DNA of 64,000 nt from Verrucomicrobiia bacterium (GCA_035629175.1 DASPIL010000096.1:124001-188000); one strand, 5' to 3'; counted from the stretch's first letter, positions 25,857 through 36,190 are shown. Made by a program: numbers and translations. Notes: a model not told the origin generated them from the sequence alone.

Positions 25857-26311
25857 GCATCCTCCTCTGTGAGTCGTTCAGCGCTGCGAGCCAGCCCGGC
25901 AAGATCGGCCTGGAGTTCGCGCAGCCGCCGGGCCGATGTGCCCTTCCAGACGCCCTCTGCCAATGAATGAAATTCGGGCACAATGGCCTCCAGCAACTTT
26001 TTGCCAGCGGCCGTGAGAACGACGCGGTATGCGCGCCTGTCTCCACTGTTCTCATGACGGCCCAGCAACCCGCGCTTTTCAAGGCGGTCGACAAGCCCGG
26101 TCACGTTCGAACGATGGGTGAGCAGAAACCGTCCGAGTTCGGTTTGGGAAAGTCCTTCCGGCCGGCCTGACAGCAAATTCAAAACATTGAACTGGCTTGG
26201 GCTGATATCCCAGCGCGCAAAGAATACGCGGCTGGCGTTCCACAGCGTGTCGGCGGTCCGAAGCACCTGGAGCAAGGCCTGATAGCGGGGAGAGGTGTTC
26301 GGGGAGGTCAT
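25853..26311 (-). CDS. MarR-family transcription regulator
   Basis: 152 residues from the ATG at 26311, chosen because upstream in-frame sequence overlaps the operator-like repeats and is not protein-like. The winged helix reads WDISPSQFNVLNLLSGRPEG, LSQTELGRFLLTHRSNVTGL as the recognition region, and RHENSGDRRAYRVVLTAAG as the wing with the DxR motif. The protein should bind DNA as a dimer and respond to a small ligand or redox change. It is coupled to lnt, and inverted repeats directly upstream suggest autoregulation and control of lnt. Confidence 0.87.
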   Translation of the reverse strand: MTSPNTSPRYQALLQVLRTADTLWNASRVFFARWDISPSQFNVLNLLSGRPEGLSQTELGRFLLTHRSNVTGLVDRLEKRGLLGRHENSGDRRAYRVVLTAAGKKLLEAIVPEFHSLAEGVWKGTSARRLRELQADLAGLARSAERLTEEDA

Positions 26312-26327
26312 GGCTTTATGTCTATAG

Positions 26328-26348
26328 ATCAACTGTTGATATGTCAAC
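26328..26348. promoter_or_regulatory. Probable MarR operator (overlapping inverted repeats)
   Basis: ATCAAC-T-GTTGAT at 26328-26340 is a perfect inverted repeat, and its second arm is shared with GTTGA-TATG-TCAAC at 26335-26348. Three alternating GTTGA/TCAAC arms start 17 bases upstream of the regulator's ATG, where an autoregulatory site is expected. AT-rich compared with its surroundings. Confidence 0.55.
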
Positions 26349-26400
26349 AAAATGTTTTGGACGTTGAAAACAGCTGCGGCCATCGGCGGCGACCGGACGT

Positions 26401-27840
26401 TCAGCGGCCTGGTTCGACCCGATAATAACGGGCGGGCGCGGGGCTCGATGCCGGGTCTGCGAATGTCCAGGCTCCGTCGGAACCGACTGTGTTGGTTTGA
26501 AGCGGAAGCCAGTCCAGCAGGTTGCTCGACGTGGCCATGCAGTAAACGTGGCCTGGGGGGCCGGCGACATGGAGGGTCAACGGAAGGCTGTGCGAAACGA
26601 TGGACAGGGCGGGATGATCCAGGGCTCGCCTGAGGTTCAGCCGGCCGCCGCTGACGCACAGGTTTGTGAACGTGTTGATAGTGTCTGTTGCGGAGAGAAG
26701 GCGGTTTATGAGTTGTTGAGGGTTCAACCCTGAGGCGGATGGCGACATCAAGGCGAGCGCACCCACGACGACGGCCGACGCCGCTGAGGTGCCTTCGCGC
26801 GTGCTGTAATCGGTGTCACTGTTGATGCCAGTTGAAAACATCTCCGACCCTGGGGCGAACAGGTGAACGTTCGTTGGTCCATGGTTCGAGAAATTCCAGG
26901 GCGTGTCGAAGCGCGTGGAGGCCGCCACAGACACGATATTATCCAGCCGGATGCAGGCCGGGTAAAATGGGGCGTTGTCGACGTTGGTGGCATTGTTCCC
27001 CGCAGCCGCGGCCACCACAATTCCATCAAGGCGCGCCAGCCAGATCGCGTTTGAAACGGCGGCTGAGAATGTTGAACCGCCCCAGCTGAGGTTGATCACA
27101 CGGGCGCCATTTGTTCGGGCGAACTCGATGCAGGCAACAGCATGTGAATTGAATCCGTTGCCGAAGGCGTTCAGAAACTTGCAGGCCATGATGGAGGTGC
27201 GCCATGCAACACCGGAAATTCCCTCTGCATTGTCTGCCACGCCTCCGATGATTCCAGCGAGGTGCGTGCCGTGGCCGTAGTTGTCCCACGGATCGTGCCC
27301 GCCTGTGAGAGCGTTGAATCCTGGTGTTCCGTCCGCGGGATTGCGCCAGATATTTTCCAACAGGTCTGCGTGCGTATGACGTACTCTTGAATCGACAATG
27401 GCAATGACGACATTGCTGGCAGTGCGCACAACGTCCCACGCGAGCTTCGCGTCGATGTCCGCTCCCGCAGTTCCGCCGTCCTGTCCAAAGTTGTTGAGCC
27501 ACCACTGTGTGCCGTCAGCAAGCCGCGGATCGTTCGGAAAGGTGCCTGCGGCCGACACGACGTAATCAGGCTCGGCAAAATGCACGAGGCCGCTGGATTG
27601 ATATCGAGCCACGGCTTCTTCGACAGAGTCGCCTTGTGCAAGCGTGACCAGTTGGACAGTGCTCGAACACTGCGAAGCCCGGCAGCCATGCTCGGCGTGC
27701 AGTCTTTGCAATTCCCTGTCTGCAGCAGCGCGCGGCAGGATGAGGATGCGTTCGGGATGAAAGGAGAGGGGGGCAGCGGGAACCTGTTCCATCCGCGCCA
27801 GCATGAGCAGGACAACGAACGATCGAAGGAGTGAACGCAA
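26401..27840 (-). CDS. Secreted subtilisin-like serine protease (S8)
   Basis: About 479 residues. No ATG is available near the 5' end. The TTG at 27840 is chosen because AAAAGGGA lies 6-13 bases before it and it opens a signal peptide (MRSLLRSFVVLLMLARM). An upstream TTG at 27879 is possible. An inhibitor-like propeptide follows. The catalytic Asp is in VIAIVDSRVRHTHADL, the His in NYGHGTHLAGIIGG and the Ser in EGTSAASAVVVGALALM; the usual GTSMAxP is altered, but the serine is kept. The oxyanion Asn is in VVAAAAGNNATN. The last ~60 residues form a beta module ending ARYYRVEPGR, also seen in three other secreted proteins here. Confidence 0.87.
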   Translation of the reverse strand: MRSLLRSFVVLLMLARMEQVPAAPLSFHPERILILPRAAADRELQRLHAEHGCRASQCSSTVQLVTLAQGDSVEEAVARYQSSGLVHFAEPDYVVSAAGTFPNDPRLADGTQWWLNNFGQDGGTAGADIDAKLAWDVVRTASNVVIAIVDSRVRHTHADLLENIWRNPADGTPGFNALTGGHDPWDNYGHGTHLAGIIGGVADNAEGISGVAWRTSIMACKFLNAFGNGFNSHAVACIEFARTNGARVINLSWGGSTFSAAVSNAIWLARLDGIVVAAAAGNNATNVDNAPFYPACIRLDNIVSVAASTRFDTPWNFSNHGPTNVHLFAPGSEMFSTGINSDTDYSTREGTSAASAVVVGALALMSPSASGLNPQQLINRLLSATDTINTFTNLCVSGGRLNLRRALDHPALSIVSHSLPLTLHVAGPPGHVYCMATSSNLLDWLPLQTNTVGSDGAWTFADPASSPAPARYYRVEPGR

Positions 27841-27906
27841 ATGGATTCCCTTTTGAAATGAGGAGCTGAATGCCGTCAAACCCCGGCCGCCGCAGCCTGA
27901 CCCAGA

Positions 27907-28932
27907 CTATTTTGAGTTTGATGAAACCCGCTTGAGGAACTGAAGCTCCTGCAGCACGCGTCCCGTGCCTTCTGCAACCGCGCTCAACGGGTCATCTGCA
28001 ATGTGAACCGGCAGGCCTGTCTCTTCTGCCACCAGGCGATCGATGCCTCGCAGCAGTGCGCCGCCGCCTGCCATCACGATGCCGCGATCCACAAGATCAG
28101 CAGAAAGTTCCGGCGGACACCGTTCGAGCGTGATGCGGACCGATTCAAGAATCTGGGAAAGCGGTTCCTGGAGAGCTTCGCGAATTTCCTCGGATCGGAT
28201 CGTCAGCGTTTTCGGCAGGCCGGCGCTGAGGTCGCGCCCCTTGACCTCCATCGTCAATTCCCCATCGAGCGGAAACGCGGACCCGATGCGGATTTTGATT
28301 TCTTCGGCAGTCCGTTCGCCAATCATCAGGTTGTAGGCGCGCTTCATGTGCGCCACGATCGTCTCGTCAAATTCATCGCCGCCCACGCGCAGGCTGCGGC
28401 TGAAAACAATCCCGGCCAGCGAAATGATCGCGATTTCACAGGTGCCGCCGCCGATGTCGACAATCATGTTTCCCGCGGGCTCATGAACGGGCAGGCCGAC
28501 ACCAATGGCTGATGCCATGGGTTGTTCGATGAGATAGACCTCGCGCGCACCGGCATGCGTTGCGGAATCCTTCACGGCGCGTTTTTCGACTTCCGTGATT
28601 CCGGAAGGAACGGCGACCACGACGCGCGGTGCGATCAGCTTGCGATGATGCACCTTTTGGATGAAGTGGCGGAGCATCGCCTCCGTGATTTCAAAATCCG
28701 CGATCACGCCGTCCTTCATGGGACGGATGGCCACGATGTTGCCGGGTGTGCGGCCGAGCATGCGCTTGGCTTCGTCGCCGACTGCGAGGACGTTGGTGGT
28801 GCCGGCCTGGATTGCGACAACAGAGGGTTCTCGGAGAACTATGCCCCGATCCCGGACGTACACGAGAGAGTTGGCTGTTCCGAGGTCGATCCCAATGTCA
28901 TTGGAAAACAGGGTTTTAACTTGTGCAAACAT
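27907..28932 (-). CDS. mreB: Rod-shape-determining protein MreB
   Basis: 341 residues from the ATG at 28932, which gives the standard start [20 protein letters not shown]. An ATG seven codons upstream is unlikely. The actin-like phosphate loops [15 protein letters not shown] and [15 protein letters not shown] are present, with [18 protein letters not shown] and [13 protein letters not shown] later. It forms membrane-bound filaments that steer cell-wall synthesis. Relatives are often followed by mreC and mreD, but here the next genes are a protease and a regulator, so no mre operon is seen. Confidence 0.96.
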   Translation of the reverse strand: MFAQVKTLFSNDIGIDLGTANSLVYVRDRGIVLREPSVVAIQAGTTNVLAVGDEAKRMLGRTPGNIVAIRPMKDGVIADFEITEAMLRHFIQKVHHRKLIAPRVVVAVPSGITEVEKRAVKDSATHAGAREVYLIEQPMASAIGVGLPVHEPAGNMIVDIGGGTCEIAIISLAGIVFSRSLRVGGDEFDETIVAHMKRAYNLMIGERTAEEIKIRIGSAFPLDGELTMEVKGRDLSAGLPKTLTIRSEEIREALQEPLSQILESVRITLERCPPELSADLVDRGIVMAGGGALLRGIDRLVAEETGLPVHIADDPLSAVAEGTGRVLQELQFLKRVSSNSK

Positions 28933-28953
28933 GCATTTGCCTGACGACGGCAA

Positions 28954-28983
28954 ACATTAGGGGCCGGGAGACAGACAGGTCAA
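28954..28983 (-). promoter_or_regulatory. Possible sigma-70-like promoter of mreB
   Basis: On the minus strand TTGACC (28983-28978) is followed after 18 bases by TAATGT (28959-28954), about 21 bases before the mreB start. The -35 matches five of six consensus bases. The position is right but untested. Confidence 0.35.
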
Positions 28984-29234
28984 GTTAATCGTCAGCATAT
29001 GACCCGACACAGCATTCCGCGCTCGAGTCGTTGGCAGCTGCTGGCAATGGAGCTGACCGAAGCAGCCGCGAGCCACGACGATGATTGATGATCTGATTCG
29101 GTTTGGCGGCGTTGACATGCAATCCGTAAATACCGGCATATCACCCAAAAGTGTTATCGCGCCCGCTTTACATTTGTGACTGCACCCGCGAAGACTCTGC
29201 GCCGTCTGAAGAGAATCAATGAAAAGTCTTCCCT
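28984..29234. other. Spacer between mreB and the beta-repeat gene
   Basis: No gene-like frame is convincing on either strand. A TTGACA lies near 29112, with a poor -10 match about 18 bases on. It probably holds the plus-strand promoter of the next gene, but I cannot place it. No strong ribosome-binding site precedes the ATG at 29235. Confidence 0.3.
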
Positions 29235-32200
29235 ATGAAATGTATTCCGGAATATCCGTGTCCGCGTCCTGGTCGCAAATTACTCAGTTCCCTGGCTGCC
29301 GTGGCAGCTTTTACGCAGGTTTTTTCCGCGAGCGCGGGAACGGTCGCCTACTGGCGTTTCGAAGGTGATGGCGTGAACACGCCTGTCGCGGGCGTGACGC
29401 AGGTGGAGGATACGGACGAACGCACCACGACGGCAACGGGCGTTGGCATCAGGGTTGTGGATGTCTCTGGCAATGGCAATACCGTGTGGGCCTGGCAGCA
29501 TGACTTCGCGGGCGCAACGTATGCGTCGACGGTGCCCGCCGCGACGATCCCGCTGACAGGTTCTCCAAATAATTTCAGCACGATGAACGCGGGAAGTTTT
29601 CCTGCGTTGTTCACATGGTCGGCTCAAAGCGCGCCAAGCGTGGACCTGGAAACCATCAAGCCGCTGCAGTGGACGATTGAAGCTTCCATCCGATCGACAG
29701 ACAACACAGGCCATCGAACATTTGTCGGGCGCGATGGAAACGGCGTGAGTGCCGGAGGGAGCGCTGCGCCTTTGTATTTCAAGCACTTTGACGGAACCCT
29801 GCGCGTTGAGTTCGCAGACGAAGCCGGCAATTTCTACACCGTTTCCGATTCAACGGGAACACTCGCGCTCGACACGTGGTACAACGTCGCGGTGGTGAGC
29901 GATGGCACGCGAGTCAAGTTGTACAAGGATTCCGGCGCGGGATATCAATTGGTCGGCAACATGATCCTCACCCCTGGCGACACGCGTCTTGCGTATGACG
30001 ATGCGGGATCGACTACTGCAGGCGACGCGCAGTGGGGATGGACGATCGGCCGCGGCCGATACGGCACGAGCGATCTTCAGTCCGACAATCACGTGGACCG
30101 CTGGTTTGGCGGAATCGATGAGGTGCGGATCAGCGACTCAGCGTTGAAGCCGAGCCAGTTTCTTTTTGCGCCGACGAATGTGTATGTGATCAGCGGCCCG
30201 GTGCCGGCCAGCCAGACAGTGGCCCTGGGATCACCGGCGAGTTTTGCGATCGAAGCCGGCGGCCAGAACCCGGCGTATCAATGGCGGCTCAATGGCACGA
30301 ACATCAGCGGAGCCAACAGCGAGGGTTACACCATCAATTCCGTTGGAGCGCAGCACGTCGGCAGCTATGACGTGGTGATCTCCAACAGCGGCAGCTCGCG
30401 AACCAGCAGTGTGGCGACGCTTTCGATTCACTTGCCGCGGAACGTCCAATGGGCGGGCGTGGGCAACGTGTGGAATACCTCCTCGGCGAGCTGGACCACC
30501 AACAGCGGAGCGAATCTCATCTCCTACGTGGACACGGATCATGTCACATTTGGCACGCTCGGCACGGTTCAGTCCGCGATTTCGGTGGAAGGCACCCGCA
30601 CGCCTGGATCGATGGTTGTCTCGGCTGGCAATTATTCCCTGAGCGGGGGAAGCATAGGCGGCAACGGATCGTTGACCATTGAAAGCGCAGGAGCACTGGT
30701 TCTGGGAACCACCAATTCGTATTCAGGCAACACCATGATTAATGGCGGGCGGTTGCAGGCGGGAATCGCCAGTGCAATTCCGGACGGTCTTGGCGCAGGC
30801 AACGTGACGATTGCCGCCGGGGGCGTTCTCGATCTGGCCGGCTTTGCTGACACAATCAATGGTTTGTCAGGCGCGGGAGTGATCACCAACTCGAGCACCA
30901 ACTCCGCGGTGTTGACCGTTGGAAATAGTGGCGCCGCCCTGAATTGGGCGGGCAGCATCGCGGACACAACCGCCGGCCATGTTGCATTGATCAAAGCGGG
31001 AACGAACCAATCAACGATCAGCGGAATCAACCGCCTGAACGGCACCGCGGCGAACCAGATCAACGGTGGCATCGCCACCATTACGGGATCGCTGCTCATG
31101 CCTGCGGGAGAATTCTGGATCGCCGAAGGACCCGTGACGGCAAGCGTCACGCTCAATGGCGGAACGATCGCGGCTTCAAACAATTGGTTCGTGGTGGGAC
31201 GCAACAGTTCTGCAGCGAACGGAAAACTGACGGTGAACAGCGGCCTCGTGGTCAAGGGCGGCAATGGCAATTTCGTTGTCGGTTCTTTGGGGGCGACCGG
31301 CGAGCTGATCGTCAATGGCGGAACCGTGCTGAACAACGCAAACCTCTGGCTCGGCGAAGGGGCCACTGCGAACGCCACCCTTCGATTGAATGGCGGTTTG
31401 GTCCAGGCGAACCAGATTCGCCCGAATGGCGCGTTTGCAACGTCTGTGGCCTATTTCAACGGCGGCACACTTCAGGCGAGCGGATCCAGCGCGGATTTCA
31501 TTGTCTCGACCACGCCGTATATCCAGACCGGCGGGCTGGTGTTTGACAACAACGGTTTCGACGTGACGATCGCATCGATTTCGCTGCAGGAAGACGGAGC
31601 GTCTCCCGGGGGCGGATTGCGAAAAATCGGAACCGGAACGCTGGCCCTGAACAGCGGCGCCACTTACAGCGGCCCCACTGTCGTCACGGCCGGAACACTG
31701 AGTGTCAGCCCCGCATTGACCTTCTATACGGCGACTGCGGTGACGGTCAGCAATGCAACGTTGCAGATCGACGCATCGGGCGGATCGGCTTCCTACTCGG
31801 CAAACAGCCTTACGCTTCAGAACAACGCCGTCCTGCAGATTGGTTATGGCACGGTGACTGGAAATCCGGCCATTCCGGCATTGTCAGTTGCGGGCGGCAT
31901 TTCAGCGCCCGGCACAGGAATCAAAATCAACATCACGGGCGTCGGCCTGCAGATCGGCCAGTTCCCGCTCATCTCCCACAATGGCGCGCCCCTGCCGAAT
32001 CTCGCGAATATCACCCTTGGCTCGGTTCCTCCCGGAGTGACCGCAAGCCTCGTGAACAACACCGGCAGCGGAACGATTGATCTCAATGTGACGGCCACGG
32101 GACAGAACCTTTCGTGGTACGGTTCGGTGAACGGGAACTGGGATATCAATGCCAGTGCGAACTGGTTCGACGGCTTCAGCACCACCGCGCGCTATCTGGA

Positions 32201-35200
32201 GTATGGATCAATTGGCGATCCCGTCCGTTTTGACGACACGTTGTTTAATGATTTCGTCAATCCTCCTCGCACAAACATCGCGCTGGCCACAACAGTCCGG
32301 CCCTTCACAGTGGTTGCGGACAGCACGCACCCGTATCGCATTTTCGGCTCGGGCGGAATTGCCGGGGCGGCTTCGATCATCAAATCAAACACAGGTTCGC
32401 TCACGTTGAACACTGTAAACAGCTACACGGGCGGCACCTTTATTCGGGGCGGCGCGCTCGTGGTGAATTCCGACGCAGCCCTCGGATCAGCCTCAGGCGG
32501 CATCACCCTCGGCGGTGGTTCGCTGCGCTTCACGGAGAACGCGACGAGCCTGCGACCGATCACGATGGCCGCGGAGTCGGCATTCTTCGTGGATGCCGGA
32601 CGCACGGTGCAGTACGGCGGCGTCATCAGCGGCAACAGCCGGCTCAACTTCGACGGCGCCGGCACGAAGATCCTCACCAATCGCGGCAACGTCCTGGTTC
32701 ATATCAAGAATGGTTCGCTGGTCCTCGAAGGCGATGCGCGCTACACGAACACCACCTGGACTGCGATCGCTCCTTATTACAACAGCGATTATGAATCGGT
32801 CAGCGCGAGCCTCGTGTTACGCGGCAATGCGACCTTCGACACGGGCAACAATGATTTCAATGTGTCGGATTCAACGCTCGCCGGCGGTGGCGACAACGGG
32901 CGTTTGGACATCCAGGACAACGCGATCCTGCGTTTCCGAAACCTGTGGATTGGCAAAGGCTTGAACGCGACGGGCATGGTGTACCAGACCGGCGGTGTCT
33001 GGACGAACCACTACGGGCCAAATGCAGATCTGCGTATCGGAGGCAATGCTGCGGATCAGGTGGATACCTTTGGGCGATACCAGATCTCCGGCGGACGTGC
33101 GGATTTCCGGCGCCTGCTTCAGGTCGGCGCGTACGGGATCGGCGAATTGCTCGTCAGTGGCGGTCAGTTCAACAACAATGCGTCGGTGGTGATCGGCCGA
33201 TTCCCCGGCAGTCGCGGAACGGTCGCGGTTACAGGCGGCCAGTTCAACCAGCTCGGGAGCGGCAATGTGGTGATCGTGGGCGAGAACGGCACTGGCACAT
33301 TCCAGGTTGGCGGCACTGGCGTTGCAACGCTTGCAGGCGCGTTGAATGTCGGCGGCTTTGGAACACCTGGAACCGGAACCGTGCACCTGGCAACGGGCGG
33401 ATTATTGATCACGCCTCAGGTGCGGATGGGCTCGGCCCTCGGCACATCGACGTTCAACTTCGATGGCGGAACATTGATGGCCAGCGGACCCAGCGCAACC
33501 TTCATGCAGGGATTGAACATCGCGAATGTCCTGGCGGGCGGTGCAAGGATCGATTCGTCAACGAACAATATCACGATTGCTCAGGCGCTCCTGAACGCCG
33601 GCGGCAACGGTGGCCTGACGAAACTCGGATCGGGCACGCTCCTGTTGAAAGGCGCAAACACCTACAGCGGCCTCACGACAGTCACTGCCGGGACGCTGCT
33701 CGTCACACCGTTGCATCAAATTCCTGCGGGCGCTGTATCCGTGGCCGATGGCGCGACGTTCGGTGTGGCTGGGGATTCCGCTGCGAAGATCGGCAATCTT
33801 ACGCTGGGCAGCGGCGGCGCGACAACGTTGAGCATCGTGCTGACCGGCGCGACGAACCCTGCCGCTGCAGTACTTGAAGCAGGAGTCATTACGATCAACG
33901 GCATAAGCACGGTCCGCCTCGGCGGCACGTTCACCGCAGGAACGTTCCCGATTGTGAAGTACACGGGTGCGCTCAGCGGATCGTTCAACGCGACAGTGGC
34001 AAGCAGCCAGCAGGGCTTCTCTGGGATCCTTTCCAATCACGTGGCGGGCAGCACGCTTTACGCGGTGGTTCTGAACGCCGGCACGGGCCTTGTCTGGACC
34101 GGAACCAACGCCGCACCTGGCCTTGCGAATCGCTGGGACATCGATTCGACCGTCAACTGGCTTGCAGGTTCGACCCCCGTCAAATACCAGGAACCTGTCG
34201 TTCCTGGCGACTCTGTCGTTTTCAACGATCTCGGCAGCGGCCTCGTATTGCTCAGCAATGTTGTCAGCCCCTCGAGCGTGATGGTCAGCAACCAGTCGGT
34301 GGGTTATTCCATTGCCGGCAGCGGCCGAATCTCCGGCGTCGCCGGCTTTGGCAAACGAGGGACTGGAACTGTCACGAACGCATTGGCCGGGAATGATTAC
34401 CAAGGGAACACCGTGATCAGCGAAGGCACGCTTCAATTGGGCAGTGCCACCGCAGTTCCCGATGGCATTGGCGCGGGAAACGTCGTCGTCAACACCAATG
34501 CCGTGCTGGAGCTCGCAGGTTTTGGCGAAACCATCAACGGCCTGTCTGGGGCGGGCAAAGTGAACAACTTCACCGGCACCCCGATCCTTACCGTCGGCGG
34601 CGCGAACGCAAGTTCGACATGGGACGGCACGATGGATTGGACCGCTGGCGGACTTCGCCTCATCAAGGTGGGAACGGGCACGCTGACGTTGACGGCCACA
34701 AACCGGTTGAACGGTGCGAACAACCAGGTCAATGGCGGCAGCGTGATCGTCAGCACGAACTCCGAGCTCAACATCACGGGCGGTGATCTGTGGATCGCTG
34801 AAGGAGCAAACGCGGGTTCGATGACGGTTAACAACGGTGTCGTGAAGGTCTCGAACTGGGTCGTGATTGGCCGCAACAACGTGGCTGCCGACGGCACCCT
34901 GACAATCAATGGCGGCAACTTCAGCAAAACCACAACCTCGGGATCATTCGTCATCGCTTCACTGGGAGCGAAAGGCCGATTGGTGATCAATGGCGGGCAG
35001 GTGCTGAACCCGAGCCAGTTGTGGCTGGGTGAGAATGCGACGGCGGATGCGGAACTGCATCTGAACGGCGGACTGCTTCAGGCGGCACAACTTCGCCACA
35101 ACGGCACTGCGGGTGTTAACCAAACGGCGTACTTCAACGGCGGGACTCTCCAGGCCTCGGCTGCGAGCACCGACTTCATCCAGGCTCCTGTCGTCCCTGT

Positions 35201-35990
35201 GATTCGCAGCGGTGGACTGACCCTCGATTCGCAGAGTTTCGCAATCAGCATCCTCGCGGGTTTCACGGAAGACGCGACATCGATGGGCGGGGGGCTCACC
35301 AAAACGGGATCCGGCACGGTTTACATGAACGGTCCCAACAGCTACAGCGGGCTCACTCACGTGGCAAACGGCACGCTTGCAGGCAGCGGATCGATTGCAG
35401 GGCCCGTGACGGTGGGCGCTTCGGGAACGATCGCCGCGGGCGATGGGACGTTGAGCATGGGCGTGCTCACCCTCAATGGATCCACGCTCACGTTGCACGG
35501 AAATGCTGGCTTCCGCGTCAGCAAGGACGGCGGCTCTCCGATAAGCGATCAGATTGTCGGGATCGGATCGGCCCAATATGGCGGCTTCCTGACGATCAGC
35601 AATGCGACGTCTGATGGAACACCTCTCGTGCTCGGCGACACCTTCACACTGTTTAGCAGTGGCGCCGGCGCCGGGAATTTTGCCGCCGTCCTGGGCTCTG
35701 CCGGCCCCGGATTGGGATTCAGCTTCAACCCCGCAAACGGGACGGTGACAGTCGTGACAGCGGCTCCAACCGGGCCGACGAACATCACGGCCTCACGCAG
35801 TGGAAACACTCTGACGCTGTCCTGGCCATCCACACATCTGGGCTGGGTGTTGCAATCACAGACAAATGCCCTCAGTACTGGATTATCGATCAACTGGCAC
35901 GACATCGCCGGAAGCGCTTCGAGTACGCAGGCTGTCTTGAACATCAACTCCCTTGATCCAGCGGTGTTCTATCGGCTGCGTCAGCCGTAA
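29235..35990 (+). CDS. Giant secreted autotransporter-associated beta-strand-repeat protein with LamG-like and Ig-like domains
   Basis: 2251 residues. A signal peptide ends near residue 35 (AAFTQVFSASAG). Residues ~38-300 are a concanavalin/LamG-type domain (TVAYWRFEGDG ... WFGGIDEVRISDSAL). Residues ~315-400 are an Ig-like domain (YQWRLNGTNISGANSEGYTI). The bulk is beta-strand-repeat sequence with units such as GTGTLALNSGATYSGPTVV and GSGTLLLKGANTYSGLTTVT, and GNWDINASANW-type module starts. Two ~0.94-kb segments are paralogous (see findings). There is no autotransporter barrel and no PEP-CTERM tail; the end is a ~60-residue module closing FYRLRQP. Likely an extracellular adhesin or surface-layer protein, by family analogy only. 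Confidence 0.85.
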   Translation: MKCIPEYPCPRPGRKLLSSLAAVAAFTQVFSASAGTVAYWRFEGDGVNTPVAGVTQVEDTDERTTTATGVGIRVVDVSGNGNTVWAWQHDFAGATYASTVPAATIPLTGSPNNFSTMNAGSFPALFTWSAQSAPSVDLETIKPLQWTIEASIRSTDNTGHRTFVGRDGNGVSAGGSAAPLYFKHFDGTLRVEFADEAGNFYTVSDSTGTLALDTWYNVAVVSDGTRVKLYKDSGAGYQLVGNMILTPGDTRLAYDDAGSTTAGDAQWGWTIGRGRYGTSDLQSDNHVDRWFGGIDEVRISDSALKPSQFLFAPTNVYVISGPVPASQTVALGSPASFAIEAGGQNPAYQWRLNGTNISGANSEGYTINSVGAQHVGSYDVVISNSGSSRTSSVATLSIHLPRNVQWAGVGNVWNTSSASWTTNSGANLISYVDTDHVTFGTLGTVQSAISVEGTRTPGSMVVSAGNYSLSGGSIGGNGSLTIESAGALVLGTTNSYSGNTMINGGRLQAGIASAIPDGLGAGNVTIAAGGVLDLAGFADTINGLSGAGVITNSSTNSAVLTVGNSGAALNWAGSIADTTAGHVALIKAGTNQSTISGINRLNGTAANQINGGIATITGSLLMPAGEFWIAEGPVTASVTLNGGTIAASNNWFVVGRNSSAANGKLTVNSGLVVKGGNGNFVVGSLGATGELIVNGGTVLNNANLWLGEGATANATLRLNGGLVQANQIRPNGAFATSVAYFNGGTLQASGSSADFIVSTTPYIQTGGLVFDNNGFDVTIASISLQEDGASPGGGLRKIGTGTLALNSGATYSGPTVVTAGTLSVSPALTFYTATAVTVSNATLQIDASGGSASYSANSLTLQNNAVLQIGYGTVTGNPAIPALSVAGGISAPGTGIKINITGVGLQIGQFPLISHNGAPLPNLANITLGSVPPGVTASLVNNTGSGTIDLNVTATGQNLSWYGSVNGNWDINASANWFDGFSTTARYLEYGSIGDPVRFDDTLFNDFVNPPRTNIALATTVRPFTVVADSTHPYRIFGSGGIAGAASIIKSNTGSLTLNTVNSYTGGTFIRGGALVVNSDAALGSASGGITLGGGSLRFTENATSLRPITMAAESAFFVDAGRTVQYGGVISGNSRLNFDGAGTKILTNRGNVLVHIKNGSLVLEGDARYTNTTWTAIAPYYNSDYESVSASLVLRGNATFDTGNNDFNVSDSTLAGGGDNGRLDIQDNAILRFRNLWIGKGLNATGMVYQTGGVWTNHYGPNADLRIGGNAADQVDTFGRYQISGGRADFRRLLQVGAYGIGELLVSGGQFNNNASVVIGRFPGSRGTVAVTGGQFNQLGSGNVVIVGENGTGTFQVGGTGVATLAGALNVGGFGTPGTGTVHLATGGLLITPQVRMGSALGTSTFNFDGGTLMASGPSATFMQGLNIANVLAGGARIDSSTNNITIAQALLNAGGNGGLTKLGSGTLLLKGANTYSGLTTVTAGTLLVTPLHQIPAGAVSVADGATFGVAGDSAAKIGNLTLGSGGATTLSIVLTGATNPAAAVLEAGVITINGISTVRLGGTFTAGTFPIVKYTGALSGSFNATVASSQQGFSGILSNHVAGSTLYAVVLNAGTGLVWTGTNAAPGLANRWDIDSTVNWLAGSTPVKYQEPVVPGDSVVFNDLGSGLVLLSNVVSPSSVMVSNQSVGYSIAGSGRISGVAGFGKRGTGTVTNALAGNDYQGNTVISEGTLQLGSATAVPDGIGAGNVVVNTNAVLELAGFGETINGLSGAGKVNNFTGTPILTVGGANASSTWDGTMDWTAGGLRLIKVGTGTLTLTATNRLNGANNQVNGGSVIVSTNSELNITGGDLWIAEGANAGSMTVNNGVVKVSNWVVIGRNNVAADGTLTINGGNFSKTTTSGSFVIASLGAKGRLVINGGQVLNPSQLWLGENATADAELHLNGGLLQAAQLRHNGTAGVNQTAYFNGGTLQASAASTDFIQAPVVPVIRSGGLTLDSQSFAISILAGFTEDATSMGGGLTKTGSGTVYMNGPNSYSGLTHVANGTLAGSGSIAGPVTVGASGTIAAGDGTLSMGVLTLNGSTLTLHGNAGFRVSKDGGSPISDQIVGIGSAQYGGFLTISNATSDGTPLVLGDTFTLFSSGAGAGNFAAVLGSAGPGLGFSFNPANGTVTVVTAAPTGPTNITASRSGNTLTLSWPSTHLGWVLQSQTNALSTGLSINWHDIAGSASSTQAVLNINSLDPAVFYRLRQP

Positions 35991-36018
35991 TCGCCGCAGG
36001 CACAATCCAACCATTCGT

Positions 36019-36052
36019 GGCGGGGAGATCAGCGATGATCTCCCCGCCTTTT
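36019..36052 (+). terminator. Strong rho-independent terminator after the beta-repeat gene
   Basis: A 13-base perfect stem (GGCGGGGAGATCA at 36019-36031 and its complement at 36036-36048) with a GCGA loop, followed by TTTT. It starts 29 bases after the stop of the 2251-codon gene and isolates it from the complex I operon. Confidence 0.9.
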
Positions 36053-36190
36053 ATTTCAACGGATGCATCCGACGATCGCCGCGTGATTAAAGCGGGTGAT
36101 CAGATTTAACGGGCCTTTAGTCACGACCCTCCGGCGTCTGCGGGGCGACATCACTTGACCTCATTGGATAGCGCCCCTAGCTTGCGGTGC

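Noticed and set aside
33558-34436. 292-codon minus-strand frame in the beta-repeat gene
   Set aside because: Antisense of Gly/Thr/Asn-rich repeats; the plus frame is continuous for 2251 codons with recognisable modules.
30716-35340. CRISPR-like or tandem DNA repeat in the beta-repeat gene
   Set aside because: The similarity is at protein level with diverged DNA and no regular short spacers, so it is gene-internal domain duplication, not a CRISPR array.
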